Shown: positions 16,711-24,533 of the stretch, piece by piece
Layout: each line of letters opens with the position of its first letter
How positions within the stretch are numbered: position 1 is the first letter of the stretch
Source of the DNA: Oscillospiraceae bacterium
Lineage (GTDB): Bacteria; Bacillota_A; Clostridia; Oscillospirales; Ruminococcaceae
Length of the DNA stretch: 64,000 nt
Direction of reading: 5' to 3'
Assembly: GCA_004558145.1 (NCBI GenBank)
Contig: SFDQ01000001.1
Span: 310,001 to 374,000 of the forward strand
The notes under the pieces: generated by a model
The model's input: the letters and a program-made list of their open reading frames with translations, nothing else
Told to the model about the DNA's origin: nothing
The model's database searches: none
Position numbers and translations under genes: made by a program

Positions 16711-17721
16711 TCAGTTGGCGGCTTCGTCGGCCAGGTTGGCAAGGCTTTCGGCCATCACGCCGCACAGGTCGTTCTCCACGCAGAGTCTGGCCTGCCGGAT
16801 GGCGTTCTGGATGGCCCGGGCATTGGAGGAGCCGTGGGCCTTGATGACCGGGCGGCGGGTGCCCAGCAGGGGCGCGCCGCCGTACTCGTCGGCGTCCATG
16901 CTCTTTTTGAAGTCGGCCACGCCGCCCTTCAAAAGCAGGTAGCCCACCTTGGTGCCCAGGCTCTTTTTGAACATCTCCTTCAGCTTGGAACCGAAGTACT
17001 TGGCGAGGCCCTCGGTGAGTTTCAGCACCACGTTGCCGGTGAAGCCGTCGGCCACCACCACGTCCGCATGGCCGGCGGGGATGTCCCGGGGCTCGATGTT
17101 GCCCACAAAGTGGATGGCCTTGTTGTTCTTCAGCAGCTGATGGGCCTCCACATAGGTGGGGGTGCCCTTGGATTCCTCGGCGCCGTTGTTCACCAGCGCC
17201 ACCCGGGGCTGCTCCAGGCCCATGACCTTGTTCATGTAGACGCTGCCCATCACGCCGAAGGCCTCCAGCATGGAGGCGCGGCACTCCACGTTCGCGCCGC
17301 AGTCCAGCAGCAGGAAGGGCGTTTTGCCGGGGATGACGGTGGCCAGCGCCGGGCGCTTGACCCCCTTCACCGTGCGCACGATGAGGCTTGCGCCCACGTG
17401 CAGCGCGCCGGTGGAGCCGGCGGAGACAAAGGCGTCGCCCTTGCCCTCGGCCAGCATGCGCAGGCCCACCACCATGCTGGAGTCCTTCTTGGCGCGCACG
17501 GCCTTGGCCGGCTCGTCGCACATCTCGATGACCTCGGTGGCGTTCACGATCTCGATGTTTTTCATCTCGATGGCGTTTTCTTTCACGCAGGCGGCGATCT
17601 TTTCCGCGTCGCCCACAGCCAGGATTTCCACATCGGGCCAGGCGGCGGTGGCCGCGGCCGCGCCCTTCAGGATCTCGGCGGGAGCGTTGTCGCCGCCCAT
17701 GGCGTCCAGAATGATCTTCAT
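16711..17721 (-). CDS. plsX: Phosphate acyltransferase PlsX
   Basis: 336 aa, full length, beginning MKIILDAMGGDNAP. It converts acyl-ACP to acyl-phosphate for PlsY, the first step of phospholipid synthesis in Firmicutes, at the inner face of the membrane. The common plsX-(fabD-fabG)-acpP-rnc arrangement is shortened here: rnc starts 23 bases after plsX with no acpP between. ATG 17721 is preceded by GGAAAGGGTG. Confidence 0.96.
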   Translation of the reverse strand: MKIILDAMGGDNAPAEILKGAAAATAAWPDVEILAVGDAEKIAACVKENAIEMKNIEIVNATEVIEMCDEPAKAVRAKKDSSMVVGLRMLAEGKGDAFVSAGSTGALHVGASLIVRTVKGVKRPALATVIPGKTPFLLLDCGANVECRASMLEAFGVMGSVYMNKVMGLEQPRVALVNNGAEESKGTPTYVEAHQLLKNNKAIHFVGNIEPRDIPAGHADVVVADGFTGNVVLKLTEGLAKYFGSKLKEMFKKSLGTKVGYLLLKGGVADFKKSMDADEYGGAPLLGTRRPVIKAHGSSNARAIQNAIRQARLCVENDLCGVMAESLANLADEAAN

Positions 17722-17754
17722 GGCAGTTACACCCTTTCCTTGTTGTTCTTTGTG

Positions 17755-19062
17755 TTATTCCGTTTCCTTTGCCCAGAGGGCCATGGCGGCCTGGGCCCGC
17801 TCGGAGATGGCGGCGTAGCGCAGGCGCTTGTCGCGGATGTGCTCGGCCAGCGGGGGCAGCAGGCCCATGTTCGCGCCCATGGGCTGGAAGTTCTTGTTTT
17901 CGCTGGTGATGTAGCGGGTGAGCTGGCCCAGCATGGTGTCCGCCGGGGGCGCTTCGTAGCTGCGCCCGTTCAGGGCGGCCCAGAGGCTGCGGGCGGCCAG
18001 CAGGCCGCAGGCGGCGGATTCCATGTAGCCCTCAAAGCCGGTGATCTGGCCGGCGAACCACAGGTTCTCGTGGCCTTTGAGCCGCAGGCCCTGGTCCAGC
18101 AGCCGGGGGCTGTTCAAAAAGGTGTTGCGGTGCATCACGCCGTAGCGGGCGAATTCGGCATTGGCGAGGCCCGGTATCATGGAGAACACCCGCTTCTGCT
18201 CGCCGAACTTGAGGTTGGTCTGGAAGCCCACGATGTTGTACAGCGTGCCCGCCTCGTTCTCCCGCCGCAGCTGGACGTTGGCCCAGGGGCGGTGGCCGGT
18301 GGCGGGGTCCACAAGGCCCACCGGGCGCAGCGGCCCGAAGCGCATGGTGTCCGCCCCGCGGCCGGCCATCACCTCGATGGGCATGCAGCCCTCGTAAACG
18401 GTGAGGTTGCCGTCGAACTCATGGAGCTCGGCCCGCTCGGCGGCCACCAGCGCGGCGTGGAAGGCCTCGTACTCTTCTTTGTTGAAGGGGCAGTTGAGAT
18501 AGTCCGCCTCGCCCCGGCCATAGCGGCTGGCGGCGAAGATGCGGCTCATGTCCAGGCTCTCGGCGGTGACGATGGGGGCCGCCGCGTCGTAGAAGGAGAG
18601 CTCGTCGCCCCCGGTGACTTCGGCGATGGCCGCGGCCAGCGCCCCGTCGGTGAGGGGGCCGGTGGCCACCAGGGTGGGCAGGCTCTCGTCCAGCTCGGTG
18701 ACCTCTTTGCGCACCACGGTGATGTTGGGCTGGCTCTCCACCAGCTGCGTCACCCCGGCGCTGAAAGCGTCCCGGTCCACGGCCAGAGCCCCGCCCGCCG
18801 CCACCCGGACCTTCCGGGCCACCGGTAGAAGGTGGCTGCCCAGCAGGTCCATCTCGGCCTTGAGCAGGCCCGAGGCGGAGTCCGGCCGGTCAGCCTTCAG
18901 GCTGTTGGAGCAGACCAGCTCGGCAAAATTCTCACTTTTGTGGGCGGGGCTTTTGCGGGCGGGCTTTTGCTCGAAGAGCTCCACTTCCACGCCCTTTTCC
19001 GCCAGCCACAGGGCGGCCTCGCACCCGGCGAGGCCCGCGCCCAGCACTCTGACCTTGCTCAT
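17755..19062 (-). CDS. trmFO: TrmFO, folate/FAD-dependent tRNA (uracil-54 C5) methyltransferase
   Basis: 435 aa from ATG 19062, which overlaps the topA stop as ATGA. The N-terminus is an FAD Rossmann motif, VLGAGLAGCEAALWLAEKG, followed by the family stretch ELVCSNSLK and the C-terminal GYMESAACGL. The enzyme makes m5U54 in the tRNA T-loop from methylene-tetrahydrofolate. The dprA-topA-trmFO order is conserved in Firmicutes. Confidence 0.96.
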   Translation of the reverse strand: MSKVRVLGAGLAGCEAALWLAEKGVEVELFEQKPARKSPAHKSENFAELVCSNSLKADRPDSASGLLKAEMDLLGSHLLPVARKVRVAAGGALAVDRDAFSAGVTQLVESQPNITVVRKEVTELDESLPTLVATGPLTDGALAAAIAEVTGGDELSFYDAAAPIVTAESLDMSRIFAASRYGRGEADYLNCPFNKEEYEAFHAALVAAERAELHEFDGNLTVYEGCMPIEVMAGRGADTMRFGPLRPVGLVDPATGHRPWANVQLRRENEAGTLYNIVGFQTNLKFGEQKRVFSMIPGLANAEFARYGVMHRNTFLNSPRLLDQGLRLKGHENLWFAGQITGFEGYMESAACGLLAARSLWAALNGRSYEAPPADTMLGQLTRYITSENKNFQPMGANMGLLPPLAEHIRDKRLRYAAISERAQAAMALWAKETE

Positions 19063-21134
19063 TTGGTCACCTGGGTCTCGAACCCGCAGCCCTCTTTCGC
19101 GCAGTAGAGGCGGCTGCCTTTTTTGAACAGGGTGGCGCCGCACTTTTCGCAGGTCTGGGGCACCGGCTCATCCCAGGTCATGAAGTCGCAGTTGGGGTAG
19201 TTCTCGCACCCGTAGTAGACCCGGCCCTTGGCGCTGCGGCGCAGCAGCATCCGCCCGCCGCACTTGGGGCAGCGGCCGCCGGTGTCCTTCACGAGGCGCC
19301 GGGTGTTGGTGCACTCGGGGAAGCCCGGGCAGGCCAAAAACTTGCCGTAGCGGCCGGTCTTGATGACCATTTTGCGGCCGCACTTTTCGCAAACTTCGTC
19401 GGTCTCCTCGTCGGGCACCTTGATTTTTTTGCCCTCCATGTCCTTCTCGGCCTTTTCAAGGCTGGCGGCGAAGGGCTTGTAGAACTGGTCGATGATGTCG
19501 TGCCAGTCGGCCTTGCCGCTCTCCACCTTGTCCAGGTTCTTCTCCATGTCGGCGGAGAAGGCCACGTCCACGATGGGGGCGAACTCGGCCAGCATCAGCT
19601 CGTTGATGGTGCGGCCCAGCACGGTGGGCTTGAGCTTTTTCTGCTCCCGCTCCACATAGCCCCGGTCCACGATGGTGGTGATGATGGGGGCGTAGGTGGA
19701 GGGGCGGCCGATGCCGTTTTCCTCCAGCGCCCGGATGAGGGTGGCCTCGGTGTAGCGGGCGGGAGGCTGGGTGAACTTCTGTTCGGGGGTCAGCTGGCTG
19801 AGCTTGAGGGTCTGGCCCTCCTCCAGGGGAGGCAGGGCGGTCTCCTTCTTCTCCTTCTCGTCGGTGGCCTCCTCGTAGAGGGCGGTGAAGCCGTCGAAGG
19901 TGACCACGAAGCCCGCGGCCCGGAACTGATAGTCGCCGGCGGTGATCTGGGCGGAGACGGTGTCCTGCTCGCAGTCGCTCATCTGGCTGGCGATGAAGCG
20001 GCTCCAGATGAGGCGGTAGAGCTTGGCGATGTCGCCGGAAATGCTCTTTTCCGCTTCGTCGGGGGTGAGGGAGGGCACGCTGGGCCGGATGGCTTCGTGG
20101 GCGTCCTGGGCGGCGGTGGCGCTGCGGCTCTTGTAGGTGCGCTTGCCGGTGTAGACGTATTTCTCGCCGTACTGCGCGCCGATGTACTCCCGCGCGCCGG
20201 CCACGGCCTCGTCGGAGACCCGCAGGCTGTCGGTACGCATGTAGGTGATGAGGCCCAGAGTGCCCCGGCCGGCGATGTCCACGCCTTCGTAGAGGGTCTG
20301 GGCGGCCCGCATGGTGCGGGTGGCGGTGAAGCCCAGCCGGCGGCTGGCCTCCTGCTGCAGGGTGGAGGTGATGAAGGGGGGCGCGGGGGTCTTTTTGCGG
20401 CTGCCCCGGGTGAGCTTGGTCACCGTGTAGTCCTTGCCCTCCAGCGCCGCCACCACCTCGGCGGCCTTGTCGCCGGTGGGAATTTCCAGCTTTTTGCCGG
20501 CGGCGGTGCCGTAGAGCCGGGCGGTGAACTTCTTGTGCCCGGCGGCGAGGGTGGCGTCGATGTTCCAGTACTCCTGAGGCTGGAAGGCCTCAATTTCCTT
20601 CTCCCGGTCCACGATCAGGCGCACGGCCACGCTCTGCACGCGCCCGGCGGAGAGGCCCCGGCGCACCTTGCGCCAAAGGAAGGGGCTGAGCTTGTAGCCC
20701 ACCAGACGGTCCAGCACGCGGCGGGCCTGCTGGGCGTTGAACAGGTCCATGTCGATGGCGCGGGGGTGAGCCATGCCCTCGGACACGCCCTTCTTGGTGA
20801 TTTCACCGAAGGTGACCCGGTTGGGCGCGTCCACCGGCAGGCCCAAAAGATAGGCCAGATGCCAGCTGATGGCTTCGCCCTCACGGTCCGGGTCGGTGGC
20901 GAGGAAGACTTCGTCGGCCTTTTTGGCCTCGGCCTTCAGTTCCTTGATGAGCTTTTCCTTGCCCTTGATGTTGATGTATTGAGGCGCATAGCCGTGGTCC
21001 ACGTCGATGCCCAGCTGGCTGGCGGGCAGATCGCGGATGTGGCCCATGCTGGCGGTGACTTCGTAGCCGTCGCCCAGATATTTTCCAATGGTTTTCGCCT
21101 TGGCAGGCGACTCCACAATGACCAGTTTCGACAT
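19059..21134 (-). CDS. topA: DNA topoisomerase I
   Basis: 691 aa from ATG 21134 (AAGGAG eight bases upstream). The TOPRIM domain begins LVIVESPAKAKTIG and contains DPDREGEAISWHL. The active-site tyrosine is in GLITYMRTDS. Three C-terminal four-cysteine zinc ribbons follow (CEKCG..., CPKCGG..., CEKCGA...). The enzyme relaxes negative supercoils. It starts 20 bases after dprA. Confidence 0.97.
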   Translation of the reverse strand: MSKLVIVESPAKAKTIGKYLGDGYEVTASMGHIRDLPASQLGIDVDHGYAPQYINIKGKEKLIKELKAEAKKADEVFLATDPDREGEAISWHLAYLLGLPVDAPNRVTFGEITKKGVSEGMAHPRAIDMDLFNAQQARRVLDRLVGYKLSPFLWRKVRRGLSAGRVQSVAVRLIVDREKEIEAFQPQEYWNIDATLAAGHKKFTARLYGTAAGKKLEIPTGDKAAEVVAALEGKDYTVTKLTRGSRKKTPAPPFITSTLQQEASRRLGFTATRTMRAAQTLYEGVDIAGRGTLGLITYMRTDSLRVSDEAVAGAREYIGAQYGEKYVYTGKRTYKSRSATAAQDAHEAIRPSVPSLTPDEAEKSISGDIAKLYRLIWSRFIASQMSDCEQDTVSAQITAGDYQFRAAGFVVTFDGFTALYEEATDEKEKKETALPPLEEGQTLKLSQLTPEQKFTQPPARYTEATLIRALEENGIGRPSTYAPIITTIVDRGYVEREQKKLKPTVLGRTINELMLAEFAPIVDVAFSADMEKNLDKVESGKADWHDIIDQFYKPFAASLEKAEKDMEGKKIKVPDEETDEVCEKCGRKMVIKTGRYGKFLACPGFPECTNTRRLVKDTGGRCPKCGGRMLLRRSAKGRVYYGCENYPNCDFMTWDEPVPQTCEKCGATLFKKGSRLYCAKEGCGFETQVTK

Positions 21135-21153
21135 TTGCTTCTCCTTAACGGTT

Positions 21154-22239
21154 TCATTTGCGGCGGAACAGTCCGCCGGCGCAGCCCCGGGCCTCGCCCG
21201 CCACTTCCAGTTCCAGCAGGGCGGCCAGGGCGCTGCCCGCGTCCAAGCCCGTCTCGGCGGCCAGCGCCTCCAACGGGCGGGGCGTCTGGGAAAGGCATCC
21301 CAGCATGGTCTTTGCCCCCGGTGAGAGGGGCGGGGCCGTTTGCGCGGGGGCGGCGGGCTTTGCCCCCTGCCCTTCCAGGCCCAGGGCCTCCAGCAGCGCG
21401 CCGCCGCCGGTGGCCATGCGGGCTTTGCCTTCCGCCAGCAGGCGGTTGGTGCCGGCGCACACCTCGCTGAAGATGCCGCCCGGCACCGCAAAGACCAGCC
21501 GGCCGTAGCGCTGGGCATGGCCCACGGTGTTCATGGTGCCGCTTTTTTCCCGCGCCTCCACCACGCAGACAGCATCGCTCAAAGCGGCGATGAGGCGGTT
21601 GCGCAAAAGAAAGTTGCTGCGCTGGGCCGCTTCGCCGGGAAAGAACTCGCTGATGACCGCCCCCGTTTGTTCCATCTGCGCCCGCAGGCGGCGGTTGGCG
21701 GCGGGGTAGGTCTGGTCGATGGGGGTGCCCAGCACCCCGATGGTGGGCGCGCCGGCGTTCACGGCGGCCTTGTGGGCCTCGCTGTCCAGCCCGTCGGCAA
21801 GGCCGCTGACAAGGCAGACGCCCGCCTCGGCCAGCTGTTTGCCGATGCCGGCGGCGGCCTCCACGCCGTAGGCGCTGGGCCTGCGGGAGCCGATCATGCC
21901 CACGGTGTGTCCGGCGTTCAGCGCCGAGACCTCGCCGGTGACGAAAAGCGCCGGGGGCGCGTCCTCAATGTCCATAAGACGCGACGGATAATCCGGGTCA
22001 GCCATGGTGAGCACCTGAGCGCCCATGCGCACGCACCGGGCCTCCATGGGCGCGAAGACGGCGGGGTCGGTGGAAAGGCGGCCGCACTGGCTGGGGGTGA
22101 GCAGGTCGGAGAGGTCCTCTTTGCCCACCGCTTCGTGCACCGCCCGGGCGCTGCCGTAGACATCCAGCAGGCGGCGGCAGTGGGCCGCGCCGGGCCCCAG
22201 CACGAAGGAAAGCCACAGCCAGTAACATCCGTCGGTCAT
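21154..22239 (-). CDS. dprA: DNA-processing protein DprA
   Basis: 361 aa from ATG 22239, overlapping the upstream methyltransferase stop (ATGA). It has an N-terminal SAM-like region (~1-70), a Rossmann core (VGMIGSRRPSAYG, SGLADGLDSEAH, the LLRNRLIAALSDAVCVVEA strand) and a C-terminal winged-helix (DML1) domain (~300-361). DprA binds incoming single-stranded DNA and loads RecA during natural transformation. Full-length conservation suggests a latent or active competence pathway, although no com genes are in the window. Confidence 0.95.
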   Translation of the reverse strand: MTDGCYWLWLSFVLGPGAAHCRRLLDVYGSARAVHEAVGKEDLSDLLTPSQCGRLSTDPAVFAPMEARCVRMGAQVLTMADPDYPSRLMDIEDAPPALFVTGEVSALNAGHTVGMIGSRRPSAYGVEAAAGIGKQLAEAGVCLVSGLADGLDSEAHKAAVNAGAPTIGVLGTPIDQTYPAANRRLRAQMEQTGAVISEFFPGEAAQRSNFLLRNRLIAALSDAVCVVEAREKSGTMNTVGHAQRYGRLVFAVPGGIFSEVCAGTNRLLAEGKARMATGGGALLEALGLEGQGAKPAAPAQTAPPLSPGAKTMLGCLSQTPRPLEALAAETGLDAGSALAALLELEVAGEARGCAGGLFRRK

Positions 22240-23018
22240 TTCCCCGCCCCCCGGAAGTGCCACAGCAGCACGCTGCCCGCCACGCCGGCGTTGAGGCTTT
22301 CCACCTTGTCGGTGATGGGGATGCGCACCGCCGCATCACAGGCGGCGACGGCCGCGTCGGTGAGGCCCTGGCCCTCGCTGCCGATGACAAGGCACACCCC
22401 GCCGGGAAGTTCGGCGGGCACCTCGTCCAGCGGGCGGCTGTTGTAGAGGGCGGCGGCCAGCGCCGTCACGCCCTTTTGCCGCAAGGCGGCCAGCGCGTCG
22501 GGCAGGTGGGGCGTTTGCACCACCCTGAGGCGCGCCGCGGCCCCCATGGAGGCCCGCAGGGCCTTGGGGCCGAAGGGGTCGGCGCAGCCGGGCGAGAGCA
22601 GCACGCCCTCGAAGCCGAAGGCGGCGGCGCTGCGCAAAAGCGCCCCAACGTTGCCGGGGTCCTGCACCCGCTCCAGCGCCAGCAGGCGGCCGGGCACGGG
22701 CAGGTCCTCAAAGCGGGCGGCGGGGCGTTCGAACACGCCGAACACCCCCTGGTGGGAGGCGCCCTCCGCCAGCTTTTCGGCCACGTGCTCCTCCACCAGG
22801 TAGTTCTCCCGGCCGAGGTTTTCCAGCGCGGGGGTCTTTTCCAGGGCGGCGGCGGTATAATATATTACCTTTAAGGGGCAGGCGGCGGCCAGATCGGTGC
22901 AGAGCTTTAAGCCCTCCGCGAAGAAGGCGTTTTCGCCCCCGCGGAAGGCCGCCGAACGGGCCAGTTTGCAGGCGTATTTTATTTTGTCGTTTTCACGGCT
23001 GGTAATGCGGTTGGGCAC
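22236..23018 (-). CDS. TrmH/SpoU-family RNA 2'-O-methyltransferase
   Basis: 260 aa if it starts at GTG 23018 (GAGG six bases upstream, N-terminus VPNRITSREN). The frame is open back to an ATG at 23084, but that lies inside the rplT terminator region. The N-terminal SpoU substrate-binding domain (~1-95) precedes a knotted SPOUT domain with motifs ERVQDPGNVGALLR, VIGSEGQGL and SLNAGVAGSVLLW. The family methylates rRNA or tRNA ribose. The adjacency to rplT-rpmI-infC is common for 'ysgA/RlmB-like' members, but the exact target cannot be told. Confidence 0.88.
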   Translation of the reverse strand: MPNRITSRENDKIKYACKLARSAAFRGGENAFFAEGLKLCTDLAAACPLKVIYYTAAALEKTPALENLGRENYLVEEHVAEKLAEGASHQGVFGVFERPAARFEDLPVPGRLLALERVQDPGNVGALLRSAAAFGFEGVLLSPGCADPFGPKALRASMGAAARLRVVQTPHLPDALAALRQKGVTALAAALYNSRPLDEVPAELPGGVCLVIGSEGQGLTDAAVAACDAAVRIPITDKVESLNAGVAGSVLLWHFRGAGK

Positions 23019-23033
23019 TTCGCACCTCACAAG

Positions 23034-23068
23034 AAAAGCGCCGCGCCGAAGCCACAGCCCCGGCGCGG
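23034..23068 (-). terminator. Second intrinsic terminator after rplT
   Basis: Arms CCGCGCCG (23041-23048) and CGGCGCGG (23061-23068) pair. On the minus strand the stem is followed by CGCTTTTCTTG. It is immediately upstream of the methyltransferase start, so some read-through must occur or a promoter has been missed. Confidence 0.6.
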
Positions 23069-23089
23069 GGCCTTTTGCTGTCAATACAA

Positions 23090-23121
23090 AGCGACGCCCG
23101 TGCGTGCGCGCGGGCGTTGCT
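23090..23121 (-). terminator. First hairpin after rplT (bidirectional shape)
   Basis: The arms 23090-23100 and 23111-23121 pair in 10 of 11 positions. The minus-strand tail is only CTTTGTATTG, whereas the plus-strand side has seven T residues (23124-23130). It lies 12 bases past the rplT stop. Confidence 0.55.
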
Positions 23122-23133
23122 CGTTTTTTTATT

Positions 23134-23487
23134 TTACAGCGCCTTCTTGGCGGTCTCCACCAGAGCGGCGAAGCCGGCCTGGTCGTGGATGGCCATCTCG
23201 CTGAGCATCTTGCGGTTCAGCTCGATGCCGGCCTTCTTCAGGCCGTTCATGAAGCTGGAGTAGTTCATGCCCAGAGGACGAACAGCGTTGTTGATGCGGG
23301 TGATCCACAGGTTGCGGAACTGGCGCTTCTTCAGCTTGCGGCCGATGAAGGCGTAGTTGCCGCTCTTCATGACCTGCTGCTTGGCCATCTTGAAATGCTT
23401 GGATTTGCTGCCGTAGAAGCCCTTGGCCAGCTTCAGGGTCTTCTTTCTGCGTTTGCGAGTCATCATCGCGCCTTTGATACGAGCCAT
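23134..23487 (-). CDS. rplT: Ribosomal protein bL20
   Basis: 117 aa, standard length, beginning MARIKGAMMTRKRRKK with the family core GNYAFIGRKLKKRQFRNLWI. L20 is an early 23S assembly protein and in Firmicutes represses the infC-rpmI-rplT mRNA. Last gene of that operon, followed by two hairpins. Confidence 0.98.
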   Translation of the reverse strand: MARIKGAMMTRKRRKKTLKLAKGFYGSKSKHFKMAKQQVMKSGNYAFIGRKLKKRQFRNLWITRINNAVRPLGMNYSSFMNGLKKAGIELNRKMLSEMAIHDQAGFAALVETAKKAL

Positions 23488-23547
23488 TGTTCTATCTCCT
23501 TTACACAGTCACTTGTCGAATTTCAGAGTCCTTGCCTTTTAAAGACC

Positions 23548-23751
23548 TCAGGCGTAGGGCAGCATGGCCTTGACAGCGGCTGCATTGGTCTTGTCGGCGT
23601 AGGCGTTCTTGCGGTAGCCGCGCTTGATCTTGGTGGTCTTGCCGTGGCCGTTGAGCAGGTGGCTGCGGTAAGCATGGCCGCGTTTCACTTTGCCGGTCTT
23701 GGTGAGCTTGAAGCGCTTCTTCGCACCGGAATGGGTTTTGATTTTAGGCAT
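23548..23751 (-). CDS. rpmI: Ribosomal protein bL35
   Basis: 67 aa, MPKIKTHSGAKKRFKLTKTG, fully conserved family pattern and length. Located 60 bases upstream of rplT and 25 bases downstream of infC in the canonical order. Confidence 0.98.
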   Translation of the reverse strand: MPKIKTHSGAKKRFKLTKTGKVKRGHAYRSHLLNGHGKTTKIKRGYRKNAYADKTNAAAVKAMLPYA

Positions 23752-23776
23752 TGTTCGTTCCTCCTAAGATTTTGTG

Positions 23777-24310
23777 TTACTTCTGCTGGGCACCGGGCTT
23801 GGGGCTCATGAACATCTGCATGCTGCGCCCCTCCAGTTTGGGAGCCTTGTCGACCTGCGCGTCGGGCAGCGCGTCGGCAAAGCGTTTTTCCACCTCGAGG
23901 CCCAGATTGGTGTGGGCCATCTCGCGGCCGCGGAACCGGATGGAGACCTTGATCTTGTGGCCCGCCTTCAGGAACTTCTCGGCCTGATTGACCTTGGTGT
24001 TGAAGTCGTTGGTGTCGATGTTCAGGGAAAGGCGGATCTCCTTGATCTCAATGACCTTCTGGTTCTTCTTGGCTTCCTTTTCGCGCTTTTGCTGCTCGAA
24101 GCGGTATTTGCCGTAGTCCAGGATCTTGCACACAGGCGGCTGCGCCTGGGGCGCGATCTTCACCAGATCCAGGTCCTGCTCCTGCGCCAAACGCAGCGCC
24201 TCCCGGCCGGACATGACGCCCAGCTGGCTGCCGTCTGCGCCGATCAGGCGGACTTCCCTGTCACGGATGGCCTCGTTGATCTCGATCTCTTTTTTGCCGT
24301 TGGTAGCGAT
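23777..24310 (-). CDS. infC: Translation initiation factor IF-3, probable ATC start
   Basis: 177 aa if it starts at ATC 24310. The recognisable protein begins IATNGKKEIEINEAIRDREV, and GGGGGTG lies seven bases upstream of that ATC. The only in-frame ATG nearby (24331) would put the ribosome site inside the coding region. infC genes of many bacteria use AUU/AUC/AUA so that IF-3 can discriminate against its own start codon. The N domain (~1-75), a lysine-rich linker and the C domain (IDTNDFNTKVNQAEKFL, then RFRGREMAH) are complete. Confidence 0.93.
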   Translation of the reverse strand: MATNGKKEIEINEAIRDREVRLIGADGSQLGVMSGREALRLAQEQDLDLVKIAPQAQPPVCKILDYGKYRFEQQKREKEAKKNQKVIEIKEIRLSLNIDTNDFNTKVNQAEKFLKAGHKIKVSIRFRGREMAHTNLGLEVEKRFADALPDAQVDKAPKLEGRSMQMFMSPKPGAQQK

Positions 24311-24339
24311 TTGGATACACCCCCATATCATTTGCCCGG

Positions 24340-24375
24340 AAAAATGAACGCGGCCGCCGATTTCCGGCAGCCGCG
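24340..24375 (-). promoter_or_regulatory. infC leader attenuator hairpin
   Basis: Arms CGCGGCCGCCG (24349-24359) and CGGCAGCCGCG (24365-24375) form an 11-bp stem with one G-U pair and a 5-nt loop. On the minus strand they are followed by TTCATTTTT, and the hairpin ends 30 bases upstream of the infC start. Position and shape fit transcription attenuation as in Firmicute L20/IF-3 leaders; I could not confirm the L20-binding fold. Confidence 0.7.
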
Positions 24376-24487
24376 CGAACACACAAGACACACCGCGCCC
24401 AAAGCGCGGCAGAGCATCTTGACCCGGGCCCGTGGGGCCCCAAGGTGAGCGCGGCGGCAAACCGTCAGCTGCTTTCTTTACCCGAAT

Positions 24488-24516
24488 AGCTTACCACGCC
24501 CGGGGGCCGGTGTCAA
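24488..24516 (-). promoter_or_regulatory. Sigma-A promoter of infC-rpmI-rplT
   Basis: Minus-strand TTGACA (24511-24516), 17-nt spacer, TAAGCT (24488-24493) preceded by TGG (extended -10). It sits just after the addA stop. The resulting leader of ~170 nt contains several hairpins before infC. Confidence 0.75.
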
Positions 24517-24533
24517 GCGGTTTTTGAAAAAAA

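Noticed and set aside
16689..16711. Absence of acpP between plsX and rnc as a deletion
   Set aside because: acpP is found elsewhere in many genomes; the short gap has a good rnc ribosome site and no remnant.
23079..23084. TTGACA on the minus strand as a promoter for the methyltransferase-dprA-topA genes
   Set aside because: No -10 box at 16-18 nt (GGGGCT there); it lies between two terminator hairpins.
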